In this document: piece by piece, positions 31,911 through 39,376 of the stretch | Layout: each line of letters opens with the position of its first letter | Numbering within the stretch: the first letter of the stretch is position 1 | Source of the DNA: an uncultured Oscillospiraceae bacterium | Lineage (GTDB): Bacteria; Bacillota; Clostridia; Oscillospirales; Acutalibacteraceae | DNA: 64,000 nt | Reading direction: 5' to 3' | NCBI GenBank assembly: GCA_958448165.1 | Contig: CAUDCW010000003.1 | Span: 124,001 to 188,000 of the forward strand | The notes under the pieces: generated by a model | The model's database searches: none | The model's input: the letters and a program-made list of their open reading frames with translations, nothing else | Told to the model about the DNA's origin: nothing | Program-made: the position numbers and the translations under genes

Positions 31911-34547
31911 TTATTCGTGAACAAAGTTTGCTACGATATCGTTGACAGCCATTATTGCCTCGTCAACCTTGGTAACGTCCTTTGCGCCTGCCATTGCAAT
32001 GTCCGGCTTGCCTCCGCCGTTGCCGCCGGCAATTTTTGCTACCTCTTTTACAATTTTACCTGCATTTGCACCGTGAAGCTCCCTTGCCTCTTTGCCGCAG
32101 CAGCAGGCAAAGGTAGCCTTGCCGTCCATCATTCCTGCAAGAACGACAACGCACTTCGGCGTTTTTTCTATCGCATTGTGGCACATTGACCTGAGCATCT
32201 CTGCATTGACATTATTAAACGCAGCAGAAACAACCTTAACGCCTTTAACCTTATATGCATTCTCAAACAGCACACCCATACGCATTGACGCCATGGTGTC
32301 GTTGAGTCTTTCGATTTCTTTTGCCATTTCCTTGTTGTCGCTTACAAGCTGCTCACAGGCTCTTGCAAGCTCAGAAGGATTATTGATTTTTGCAACCTCT
32401 ACAGCCTTGCGGATAAGAGCTTTGTAGCTGTTGATAGTTTTTAACACACCGTGTCCTGTAACAGCTTCTATTCTTCTGACGCCCGAAGCAACAGAGGATT
32501 CGCTGATAATTTTAAACAGACCGAGCTTTGCGGTGTTGTCCTCGTGTGTGCCGCCGCAGAATTCAACCGAGAAGTCGCCGGCTTTTACAACTCTTACTAT
32601 ATCGCCGTATTTCTCGCCGAACAAAGCCATTGCACCGAGCTTCTGCGCTTCTTCTATCGGCATTTCACTTGTGACAACTTCCTCAGCCTTGAGAATTTCT
32701 TCGTTGACCAAATCCTCGACCTTGGAAATTTCCTCCGCTGTAAGCGGTGAAAAATGGGTAAAGTCAAAACGGATTCTGTCGTCGTTAACAAGCTGACCTG
32801 CCTGCTGAACGTGTGTGCCGAGAACCTGACGCAGAGCCGCCTGAAGAAGATGAGCGCCTGTGTGGTTTCTCATTGTATCGTTACGCTTTTCAACGTCAAT
32901 CTCTGCGTTAACCGTATCGCCGACTGAAAGCATACCGCTTGTAAGCAGGATACCGTGCATAAACACGCCGTCGTGATTTTTGGTTACGGAGGTTACGTCG
33001 GCACTTGCGTTGCCATTGGCAATAACACCCGTATCAGCCGCCTGTCCGCCGCTCTCGGCATAGAACGGAGTTTTGTTGAGAACGACAACAGCCTCGTCGC
33101 CCTGATAAATAGTATCCACTCTCTTGCCGTCTTTGATAATTGCGGCAACCTCTGCATCAGCGCTGTAATCTGTGTAGCCGACAAAGTCGGTTTTTTCAAC
33201 ACCGCTCAGATCTGCGCTTTCACTCAGCCATGCCTCGGAGCCTGCCTTTTCTCTTGCATTTTTTGAGTTTTTCTTCTGCTCCGCCAGAAGCTCATTATAT
33301 CTTTCTTCGTCAACGGCAATTCCACGCTCTGCAAGAATTTCTTTTGTCAGGTCAATCGGGAAGCCGTAGGTATCACTAAGCTTGAAGGCTCTTTCGCCCG
33401 AGAATACCTCGCAGTCGTTTTTATCCATAAAGTCATTGAGAATAGCAAAGCCCTGTTCAACTGTTTTGTTGAAGTTCTCTTCCTCGACTCTTATAAGACG
33501 CTCGATAAAGTCCTTTTTCTCCAGAAGCTCCGGGTAAGCAGACTTGTTCTCCTCGATAACGGTTGAGCATACCTTATAAAGGAACGGCTCTGTTACACCC
33601 AACATTCTGCCGTGACGTGAAGCTCTTCTAAGCAATCTTCTTAAAACGTAGCCTCTGCCCTCGTTGCTCGGCATTACGCCGTCGCTGATCATAAATGTTG
33701 TGCTTCTAATATGGTCGGTTATTACACGCAGGGAAATATCGTTCTTATCGTTCTCGCCGTAGCTTACTCCCGTAAGCTCGCTGATTTTCTTCATAATATT
33801 CTGAACCGTATCAACAAGGAAAAGATTGTCAACGCCCTGCATTACGCAGGCAAGTCTTTCAAGTCCCATACCGGTATCAATATTCGGGTGGTCAAGCGGA
33901 GCATAGTTGCCGTTGCCGTCGCTGTCGAACTGAGTGAAAACAAGGTTCCACACCTCAACATATCTGTCGCAGTCACAGCCTACTGCACAGTCGGGCTTGC
34001 CGCAGCCCTTTTCCGGTCCTCTGTCAAAATATATTTCAGAGCAAGGACCGCAAGGACCTGTGCCGTGCTCCCAGAAGTTGTCCTCTTTGCCGAGTCTTAC
34101 CATATGGTCGGGAGAAACGCCGACCTCTTTTGTCCAGATGTCAAATGCCTGGTCGTCATTTTCATAGATTGAAACATAAAGCTTTTCTTCGGGAATTTCA
34201 AGAACCTTTGTAAAGAATTCCCATGCCCATGCTGTAGCCTCGTGCTTGAAGTAATCGCCGAACGAGAAGTTGCCGAGCATTTCAAAGAATGTACCGTGAC
34301 GTGCCGTGATACCTACTCTTTCGATATCGGGTGTTCTGATACATTTCTGGCAGGTAGTAACTCTCTTTCTCGGCGGAGTAATCTCACCCGTAAAATACTT
34401 TTTCATCGGCGCCATACCGGAATTGATAAGCAAAAGGCTCTTGTCGTTCTTCGGAATCAACGAAAAACTCGGCAAACGAAGATGACCCTTGCTTTCAAAA
34501 AAAGAAAGATACTTTTCTCTGAGTTCATTTAGTCCTGTCCACTGCAT
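31911..34547 (-). CDS. alaS: Alanyl-tRNA synthetase
   Basis: 878 residues from ATG 34547 (AAGGAG 9 bases before; MQWTGLNELREKYLSFFESKGH is the normal start). The class II catalytic core covers about 1-240, including FTSxGM-like LLINSGMAPMKKYFTGE and HGTFFEMLGNFSFGDYFK. The editing domain has the metal sites NHTGAHLLQAAL and FCGGTHEDNTAKLG. The C-terminal coiled-coil and DHHA1-like domain ends GNGGGKPDIAMAGAKD. It charges tRNA-Ala and clears Ser/Gly errors. Expression is controlled by the alanine T-box upstream. Confidence 0.98.
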   Translation of the reverse strand: MQWTGLNELREKYLSFFESKGHLRLPSFSLIPKNDKSLLLINSGMAPMKKYFTGEITPPRKRVTTCQKCIRTPDIERVGITARHGTFFEMLGNFSFGDYFKHEATAWAWEFFTKVLEIPEEKLYVSIYENDDQAFDIWTKEVGVSPDHMVRLGKEDNFWEHGTGPCGPCSEIYFDRGPEKGCGKPDCAVGCDCDRYVEVWNLVFTQFDSDGNGNYAPLDHPNIDTGMGLERLACVMQGVDNLFLVDTVQNIMKKISELTGVSYGENDKNDISLRVITDHIRSTTFMISDGVMPSNEGRGYVLRRLLRRASRHGRMLGVTEPFLYKVCSTVIEENKSAYPELLEKKDFIERLIRVEEENFNKTVEQGFAILNDFMDKNDCEVFSGERAFKLSDTYGFPIDLTKEILAERGIAVDEERYNELLAEQKKNSKNAREKAGSEAWLSESADLSGVEKTDFVGYTDYSADAEVAAIIKDGKRVDTIYQGDEAVVVLNKTPFYAESGGQAADTGVIANGNASADVTSVTKNHDGVFMHGILLTSGMLSVGDTVNAEIDVEKRNDTMRNHTGAHLLQAALRQVLGTHVQQAGQLVNDDRIRFDFTHFSPLTAEEISKVEDLVNEEILKAEEVVTSEMPIEEAQKLGAMALFGEKYGDIVRVVKAGDFSVEFCGGTHEDNTAKLGLFKIISESSVASGVRRIEAVTGHGVLKTINSYKALIRKAVEVAKINNPSELARACEQLVSDNKEMAKEIERLNDTMASMRMGVLFENAYKVKGVKVVSAAFNNVNAEMLRSMCHNAIEKTPKCVVVLAGMMDGKATFACCCGKEARELHGANAGKIVKEVAKIAGGNGGGKPDIAMAGAKDVTKVDEAIMAVNDIVANFVHE

Positions 34548-34585
34548 TTCAAAAATCTCCTTAAGAAATAAATTATCTGCGAAAC

Positions 34586-34822
34586 AAAAAAACTCCTGCC
34601 CCCGATATGGGGCAAGAGTATTATCCTGCGGTACCACCCAAATTGCACAACGTGTTGTGCCGCTTTAACGCCGTTAACGCCGACATACGTGCGGTTCGTC
34701 GCCGCAGACTCGGGGATGGCTCAGACCGTTTTGCAGAAAAGCCTTTCAGCCGGGGGCTTTCTCTCTGAACAGCAAAACACGGTAATTTGTCCCGTCACAG
34801 CCGTTGTTTCGTATTCACATTG
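34586..34822 (-). promoter_or_regulatory. Alanine T-box riboswitch of alaS
   Basis: On the minus strand the leader contains the T-box consensus GGGTGGTACCGCAGG (34625-34639). It is followed by a terminator: CTCCTGCC/GGCAAGAG arms at 34593-34618, then a run of seven T. Upstream is a Stem I-like region with AGAGAGAAAGCC pairing GGCTTTTCT. A candidate specifier GCC (Ala codon) lies at 34718-34720 in TGAGCCATCCCCGAGT. The UGGU of the antiterminator bulge would pair with the ACCA end of tRNA-Ala. Uncharged tRNA-Ala is expected to stop termination and raise alaS expression. Confidence 0.92.
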
Positions 34823-34827
34823 AGTTA

Positions 34828-34856
34828 ATTATACATTTTTCGCAGAATTGTGTCAA
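34828..34856 (-). promoter_or_regulatory. Promoter of the alaS T-box transcript
   Basis: Perfect TTGACA (34851-34856) and TATAAT (34828-34833) with a 17-base spacer, minus strand. Confidence 0.88.
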
Positions 34857-34886
34857 TATCTTAAAATGAAAAAATTTGCATTTTGC

Positions 34887-34915
34887 TTGACAAAACAAAC
34901 TCAATATGATATCAT
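34887..34915 (+). promoter_or_regulatory. Promoter of tRNA-Val
   Basis: TTGACA (34887-34892) and TATCAT (34910-34915), 17-base spacer, 20 bases before the tRNA. It is divergent from the alaS promoter. Confidence 0.85.
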
Positions 34916-34935
34916 ACTAAGCGTTGAAAACAAAT

Positions 34936-35011
34936 GGGAGCATAGCTCAGCTGGGAGAGCATCTGCCTTACAAGCAGAGGGTCATAGGTTCGAGCCCTAT
35001 TGTTCCCACCA
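34936..35011 (+). tRNA. tRNA-Val (anticodon TAC)
   Basis: 76 bases with encoded CCA. The acceptor stem GGGAGCA pairs with TGTTCCC (one G-T). The D arm is GCTCAGCTGGGAGAGC. The anticodon arm CTGCC-TTACAAG-CAGAG has anticodon TAC, which reads GTA and other valine codons. The T arm is TAGGTTCGAGCCCTA. A terminator follows at 35014-35049, so it is a single-gene unit. Confidence 0.97.
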
Positions 35012-35013
35012 CT

Positions 35014-35049
35014 AACACGCTTTTGTCATATGGCAGAAGCGTGTTTTTT
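35014..35049 (+). terminator. Terminator of tRNA-Val
   Basis: AACACGCTT (35014-35022) pairs with AAGCGTGTT (35037-35045) and runs into six T. It starts 3 bases after the tRNA CCA. Confidence 0.88.
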
Positions 35050-35076
35050 ATATCTTTTTGAAAAAACGCATATAAT

Positions 35077-35121
35077 ATTGTAAAGCAATAACTTGATATC
35101 TGCTTTACAATATGCTATACT
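35077..35121 (+). promoter_or_regulatory. Promoter and palindromic operator of the relB-yoeB pair
   Basis: A perfect 11-bp inverted repeat, ATTGTAAAGCA (35077-35087) and TGCTTTACAAT (35101-35111), surrounds the -35 element TTGATA (35093-35098). The -10 element TATACT is at 35116-35121, 17 bases on. The layout fits an operator bound by antitoxin dimers to repress the pair. Confidence 0.8.
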
Positions 35122-35144
35122 AAATGAAAGAAAGGGTGATTTTA

Positions 35145-35405
35145 ATGGCACAAACTATGGTTAACTTTCGTATGGACGCCGATTTAAAGGCAAGCATGGA
35201 AAAGGTCTGCAAGGAAATGGGTATGAGTATGACTACGGCTTTCACAATATTTGCAACTAAAGTGAGCCGTGAAAAAAGAATACCGTTTGAGATTTCTGCC
35301 GATCCGTTTTATTCAGAAAAGAATATGAACTATCTGCAAAGCGTAATTTCTGACATTGAGTCAGGTAAGTCCGTTCTTACCGAACATGACCTCATAGAGG
35401 ATTGA
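35145..35405 (+). CDS. RelB/DinJ family antitoxin
   Basis: 86 residues from ATG 35145, preceded by AAAGGGTG. A ribbon-helix-helix N-terminus (TMVNFRMDADLKASMEKVCKEMGMSMTTAFTIFATKV) is typical of RelB/DinJ antitoxins, then REKRIPFEIS. The C-terminal tail, about residues 55-86, probably wraps the toxin. It lies 4 bases before the toxin gene. It is expected to neutralise the toxin and, with it, repress the promoter at 35077-35121. Confidence 0.93.
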   Translation: MAQTMVNFRMDADLKASMEKVCKEMGMSMTTAFTIFATKVSREKRIPFEISADPFYSEKNMNYLQSVISDIESGKSVLTEHDLIED

Positions 35406-35409
35406 TCGT

Positions 35410-35670
35410 ATGAAATTATTATGGGAAGAACGTGCTTGGGAAGAATACTGCTACTGGCAATCACAGGACAAAAAAACTCTTAAACGGATTAACGCGCTGA
35501 TAAAAGACATACAGCGCAACACCTTTGATGGGTTAGGAAAACCCGAAGCATTGAAAGAAAACCTGAGCGGTTGGTGGAGCAGACGAATAGACGATAAACA
35601 CAGGATAGTCTATTGTGAAAAAGACGGAGCAATAATTATCGCTTCGTGCAAAGGTCATTATGACGATTAA
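35410..35670 (+). CDS. yoeB: YoeB family toxin (mRNA interferase)
   Basis: 86 residues, colinear with E. coli YoeB. It has YWQSQDKKTLKRINALIKD, then GKPEALKENLSGWWSRRI and KHRIVY. The catalytic residues fall at the same positions as in E. coli: Glu46, Arg65 and His83. It cuts mRNA on the ribosome. It is paired with a RelB/DinJ antitoxin rather than the YefM type common for YoeB. The unit is plus-strand, between tRNA-Val and nrdR, bounded by terminators on both sides. Confidence 0.95.
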   Translation: MKLLWEERAWEEYCYWQSQDKKTLKRINALIKDIQRNTFDGLGKPEALKENLSGWWSRRIDDKHRIVYCEKDGAIIIASCKGHYDD

Positions 35671-35683
35671 GCACAATAAATAA

Positions 35684-35709
35684 AGCCTCGTTTCTATTGA
35701 AGCGAGGCT
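35684..35709. terminator. Terminator between yoeB and nrdR (convergent)
   Basis: AGCCTCG (35684-35690) pairs with CGAGGCT (35703-35709), followed on the plus strand by GATTTTTTATTTTT. It lies between the convergent stops of yoeB and nrdR and may serve both. Confidence 0.8.
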
Positions 35710-35715
35710 GATTTT

Positions 35716-36171
35716 TTATTTTTCCTGCAAGAGCTTGTTAAGCTCCTCCATAAAGGTGTTGATATCCTTAAACTGGCGATAGACCGATGCAAAACGGACA
35801 TATGCAACCTCGTCAACATTTTTGAGGTGCTCCATAACATACTCACCGATTGCCTTAGAGGTAACCTCTCTGTCGAGTGAGTTCTGCAGTTTTGTTTCAA
35901 TGTCGGTCACTATCTGCTCTATCGACTCAAGCGAAACCGGACGCTTTTCGCACGCCCTTAAAATTCCTGCGGTAAGCTTGTTTCTGTCAAAGGTTTCTCT
36001 TGATTTGTCACGCTTGACAACGATTATCGGAACCGTTTCGATAACCTCGTGCGTCGTAAAGCGCTTATTGCAGCCAAGACATTCTCTGCGTCTGCGAATT
36101 CTTTCGCCGTCGTCAGCAGGTCTTGAATCTATAACCTTACTTTCTTCATATCCGCAATATGGACATTTCAT
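35716..36171 (-). CDS. nrdR: Transcriptional repressor NrdR
   Basis: 151 residues from ATG 36171 (GGAGGA upstream). It starts MKCPYCGYEESKVIDSRP and has a zinc ribbon CPYC...CLGC followed by NKRFTTHE. The ATP-cone domain (about 49-140) has VVKRDKSRETFDRNKL and YVMEHLKNVDEVAYVRFASVY. NrdR represses ribonucleotide reductase genes according to ATP/dATP. A promoter lies at 36205-36234; I did not identify NrdR boxes in it. Confidence 0.97.
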   Translation of the reverse strand: MKCPYCGYEESKVIDSRPADDGERIRRRRECLGCNKRFTTHEVIETVPIIVVKRDKSRETFDRNKLTAGILRACEKRPVSLESIEQIVTDIETKLQNSLDREVTSKAIGEYVMEHLKNVDEVAYVRFASVYRQFKDINTFMEELNKLLQEK

Positions 36172-36204
36172 AAAAAATTCCTCCAACAGAATATCATTTT
36201 GATA

Positions 36205-36234
36205 ATTATAACACATTTAGAGGATAAATTGCAA
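36205..36234 (-). promoter_or_regulatory. Promoter for nrdR
   Basis: TTGCAA (36229-36234) and TATAAT (36205-36210), 18-base spacer, minus strand, 34 bases before the start codon. Confidence 0.65.
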
Positions 36235-36286
36235 GGAATTACAACATATTGATTTCAACAAGCTTTTAATATAATTTTTATCAATT

Positions 36287-37084
36287 TTAACCACAGTGCG
36301 TTTCCAAAAGATTTTTAACAAACCCGTATGAGCTGATAAGCTGCGACAGCTCAGAAAAATTTGACCGATAAACCTCTACAATAAAGTCGCCCTTGTAACC
36401 GTTTGTACTCAGCTTCGCTAAAATTCTGCCATAGTCCGTCAAGCCTGCGCCGGGCAAAAGGCAGTCGTTGGTTTTATCGTTATCGTTGATATGGACGTGC
36501 ACAAGACGGTTTCCCATTGCGTCGCACATTTCAAGCGGATCGTTATGCGAACGGACAGCCTGTTTGATATCAAAAACAAAGCTTGCTTCATCGCCAAGAT
36601 ATTCTCTCATTTTTCTGATAAAAGCAGGATTCTGACTTCTGAACGCATTTACATTCTCCTGTGCAAGCAAAACACCATACTCTTTTCCGATTTTTGAAAG
36701 CTCGGCGAATCTCTCGAAATACTCCTCGTCACTTATGCCGTTAAGTGCAGTTTTTCTGTCGCCGTGAAGCACTACAATTTTTGCACCGAGATATGCGGCG
36801 CAGTCAAAATATCGCCTGTAAAATTCACAGGTTTCTCTGTAGCGCTTTTCATAATCGGAAAAAATCAGATATGGCTCATAGCCTGATGTAAACGGGTGAA
36901 TTGATTTTATTGTCGCACCATATTCGTTTAATATACTGCGAAGCTCAGACGCATAAGGCTTTTGAATTTCACTATAGGTATTAAAGAAAATCTCAACGCA
37001 CTTTACCCCGTTTTTGAGCAGGGCTTTTAGCGCATCGGTTGTTTCCATAGGATACAAGCAGGCTGTTGATACCCCGGCTTTCAT
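36287..37084 (-). CDS. Sugar phosphate isomerase/epimerase-like TIM-barrel protein
   Basis: 265 residues of the xylose isomerase-like (AP endonuclease 2) superfamily. Segments include VKCVEIFFNTYSE, SIHPFTSGYEPYL, AKIVVLHGDRK (His/Asp), LLAQENVNAFRS (Glu), FVFDIKQAVRSH (Asp), VHVHINDNDKTNDCLLPGAG (His) and FIVEVYRSNFSEL (Glu), the usual metal ligands in order. The substrate is unknown; members include sugar epimerases and inositol enzymes. It lies 12 bases after lgt and is probably cotranscribed with it. Confidence 0.85.
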   Translation of the reverse strand: MKAGVSTACLYPMETTDALKALLKNGVKCVEIFFNTYSEIQKPYASELRSILNEYGATIKSIHPFTSGYEPYLIFSDYEKRYRETCEFYRRYFDCAAYLGAKIVVLHGDRKTALNGISDEEYFERFAELSKIGKEYGVLLAQENVNAFRSQNPAFIRKMREYLGDEASFVFDIKQAVRSHNDPLEMCDAMGNRLVHVHINDNDKTNDCLLPGAGLTDYGRILAKLSTNGYKGDFIVEVYRSNFSELSQLISSYGFVKNLLETHCG

Positions 37085-37096
37085 TATATCACCGCT

Positions 37097-37915
37097 TTAA
37101 GCTGATTTTTTATTTAAGAATTTCTGTCCTCTGATTTTGCCGATTATCACATATATTAACGCTGCGGCAAATATCACAAGGCTTATCCACTGTGAAGTGG
37201 AAAGCGGGCCCCAGAATCCCCTGATTTCATCGCCTCTGAAAAATTCATCAATAAAGCGAACAACGGGATAAGTGAAGCAATAAACTAAAATCAGATGACC
37301 CTTTTTCATTATATTCTTATTATAGCACACAAGCAACAGAATAAAAATGAGTATATTGAAGAAAGCCTCGATAAGCGGAATCGGCAACCTGCACACACCG
37401 TTTGCCGCCTCAACAACAGAATTCGTATAGGTAAAGCCTATCGGATATTCTATACCGTAGCAGCAGCCGCCAAGGAAACAGCCTATTCTGCCGAAAAAAT
37501 GGAACAATGGTATGCACGGAACAAGAAAATCACAATACAGCCCCACATCCTTTTTTGTAAGCTTGAAATACAAAAAAGCCGCTATCGCACCGCCGATAAG
37601 TCCGCCGTAAAAAACCATTCCGCCGACGAGAGTACCGAGGGCAGAAATTCCAAGAGAAAAATCCTCGAAATATATTTCGGCATTGCTTAACAGCTTGACG
37701 ATTTTAGAAAAATTGGTTATACCGTACAGAATATGAGAGCCGACAAAAATGCCGAGGGCTATCCACAGTGCGGCAAAGATAATATTGACGTAATTAATCC
37801 CGGGGTGTCTTTTATACTGAATATACACATACAGAATACACGTCACAACACCCAGCGCAACCATTAAGCCGTAGCTTGAGATGGGATATCCGAAAAAATC
37901 AATATATGATAACAT
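37097..37915 (-). CDS. lgt: Prolipoprotein diacylglyceryl transferase-like membrane protein
   Basis: 272 residues from ATG 37915 (GGAGG 4 bases before). About seven membrane segments are seen. The Lgt-type region reads FFGRIGCFLGGCCYG, where classical Lgt has RIGNFINGE. The later motif VRFIDEFFRGDEIRGFWGPLSTSQW matches the Lgt C-terminal signature. It should transfer diacylglycerol to the lipobox cysteine of prelipoproteins such as the one at 312-788. The Cys-Cys-Tyr variant is a known divergent form in Clostridia, so another copy of standard type may exist elsewhere. An unusual hairpin lies directly upstream. Confidence 0.85.
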   Translation of the reverse strand: MLSYIDFFGYPISSYGLMVALGVVTCILYVYIQYKRHPGINYVNIIFAALWIALGIFVGSHILYGITNFSKIVKLLSNAEIYFEDFSLGISALGTLVGGMVFYGGLIGGAIAAFLYFKLTKKDVGLYCDFLVPCIPLFHFFGRIGCFLGGCCYGIEYPIGFTYTNSVVEAANGVCRLPIPLIEAFFNILIFILLLVCYNKNIMKKGHLILVYCFTYPVVRFIDEFFRGDEIRGFWGPLSTSQWISLVIFAAALIYVIIGKIRGQKFLNKKSA

Positions 37916-37937
37916 ATTTCCTCCAAAAGAAAAGAGG

Positions 37938-38014
37938 CGCTGCAAAACCAAAAGCAAAGCAAAACAGATTTAAAAAGGTTCAGGTTAAGCTTGGCTTTAT
38001 GTAGTTTTGCGGCG
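37938..38014 (-). promoter_or_regulatory. Long imperfect hairpin upstream of lgt
   Basis: CGCTGCAAAAC (37938-37948) pairs with GTTTTGCGGCG (38004-38014) with one wobble. Inside, AAAGCCAAGC can pair with GCTTTGCTTT. On the minus strand the outer stem is followed by CTCTTTTCTTTT and then the lgt ribosome site. It could be a terminator of the upstream gene or an attenuator of lgt. I matched it to no known RNA class. Confidence 0.4.
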
Positions 38015-38039
38015 ACCCCAAAAATTAAAATATCACTTT

Positions 38040-38732
38040 TTATGAAAGAGCTTTAAGAAGGCGGTTTACATCTGAAGAACTTGCTGACGCACCGCAAGCG
38101 CATGTGCAAGTGCAAACGATGAGTAAGATGAATGTAAGAACCGCACCCACTATTGACAGGACAAGACCGGCTGTCAGCAACGGATCAGTGCTTGTTTTCT
38201 TGCCCAAAGCCGCAAAAACGATACCGACCACTGCGGCTGCTGCAGCGATGAAAATAAGAATTCCGCTGACAACAATTGCAGCTGACAGGCTTTCATATGC
38301 ACTGTAGCTAAACGGGTTGTTTGTTACATTACAGGTACAGCTGCAAACAGCAATCATTGCGATAAGATTGAGCAAAATGCTGACTGCACCGCATATTGTT
38401 GAAATAATGCCCTTTGTATGAGCTGCCGGATCACTGCCCGGAACATAATTGTTTGTAGTCATAAACGGGTTATTCGGCTGTGTATTGAAGTTATGTCCGC
38501 CGTTATTTGCAGAAAACGGGTTGTTCTGCGGCTGAGCGTTAAACGGCTGCTGCGGCTGAGCATTGAACGGTTGCTGCGGCTGAGCGTTAAACGGCTGCTG
38601 CGGCTGAGCATTGAACGGCTGCTGCGGCTGAGCATTGAACGGCTGCTGCGGCTGCTGATTAAACGGCTGCTGCGGCTGCTGATTGTTATTCTGGTTCAGA
38701 TTCGGATCCTGCGGGAAATTGTTATTGTCCAT
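38040..38732 (-). CDS. Gln/Pro/Asn-rich repeat protein with membrane segments
   Basis: 230 residues. Residues 17-64 are six 8-residue repeats of (N)xQPQQPF, and the disordered low-complexity part extends to about 100. Then come three hydrophobic segments: GIISTICGAVSILLNLIAMIAVC, a middle one around AAIVVSGILIFIAAAAAVVGIVFA, and LTAGLVLSIVGAVLTFILLIVC. The tail has CTCTCACGAS. This fits small DUF4190-like membrane proteins with a long cytoplasmic or outer Gln/Pro tail. The role is unknown. AGGAGG lies 8 bases before the ATG. Confidence 0.8.
   Translation of the reverse strand: MDNNNFPQDPNLNQNNNQQPQQPFNQQPQQPFNAQPQQPFNAQPQQPFNAQPQQPFNAQPQQPFNAQPQNNPFSANNGGHNFNTQPNNPFMTTNNYVPGSDPAAHTKGIISTICGAVSILLNLIAMIAVCSCTCNVTNNPFSYSAYESLSAAIVVSGILIFIAAAAAVVGIVFAALGKKTSTDPLLTAGLVLSIVGAVLTFILLIVCTCTCACGASASSSDVNRLLKALS
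38541..38684 (-). repeat. Coding tandem repeat, six 24-bp units
   Basis: Six head-to-tail 24-bp units encode N(A/Q)QPQQPF within the membrane protein gene. Several units are identical or nearly so at the DNA level, so the copy number may vary between strains. Confidence 0.9.
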
Positions 38733-38891
38733 TAATATATCCTCCTAATGTAATAAGTAATTTTAGTTTATCATTCACACTGCTCTTTGTCAAGAAAACT
38801 ATAGTAAATTTTTAACAAATTGTAAATATATTTTTTAAAATTCGACAAATTTAATAATATGTCAAGAGATAAAACGGATAATAAATCAAGA

Positions 38892-39365
38892 TTATTTGAC
38901 GATATCCGCCGTTTTTGCACCTGTCAGAGCAATTAAATCAGCAGGTGCAAGCTCAATCTGATAGCCTATCTTCCCTGCGCTGACTATTATCTTCTCAATG
39001 CTAAGGCTGGAATCGTGAATTACAGTTTTATACTGCTTTTTCATACCAATAGGCGAACAGCCGCCGCGTATATATCCCGTAACCTTGTTGATGTCCTTGA
39101 CGTGAATCATTTCTACAGACTTTTCGCCGACTGCTTTCGCCGCTTTTTTAAGGTCCAGCTCTTCTGCAACAGGAACAACAAAGACAAAATACCCGTTGCC
39201 GCCGTGTGTTACAAGAGTTTTGAAAACACAATCGGGATTTTGATTTAAAAGCTTCGCCACGCTTACGCCGTCAACTGCTTCTTTTCCGTGCGGATACTCA
39301 TAATGATTGTATTGTATTTTCTCCTTGTCGAGTATTCTCATAACATTTGTTTTATTCTCAGCCAT
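38892..39365 (-). CDS. ybaK: Cys-tRNA(Pro)/Cys-tRNA(Cys) deacylase YbaK
   Basis: 157 residues of the YbaK/ProX editing family. Segments are KTNVMRILDKEKIQYNHYEYPHG, CVFKTLVTHGGNGYFVFVVPV (catalytic Lys region), YIRGGCSPIGMKKQYKTVI (family signature GGxSPxG variant with Cys) and the end ADLIALTGAKTADI. It removes Cys wrongly placed on tRNA-Pro. It starts about 11 bases after exoA. AGGGTG lies before the ATG. Confidence 0.95.
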   Translation of the reverse strand: MAENKTNVMRILDKEKIQYNHYEYPHGKEAVDGVSVAKLLNQNPDCVFKTLVTHGGNGYFVFVVPVAEELDLKKAAKAVGEKSVEMIHVKDINKVTGYIRGGCSPIGMKKQYKTVIHDSSLSIEKIIVSAGKIGYQIELAPADLIALTGAKTADIVK

Positions 39366-39376
39366 TGTATCACCCT

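Noticed and set aside
38541..38684. Possible CRISPR-like array from regular repeats
   Set aside because: The 24-bp units are contiguous, without spacers, and encode a Gln/Pro repeat in frame.
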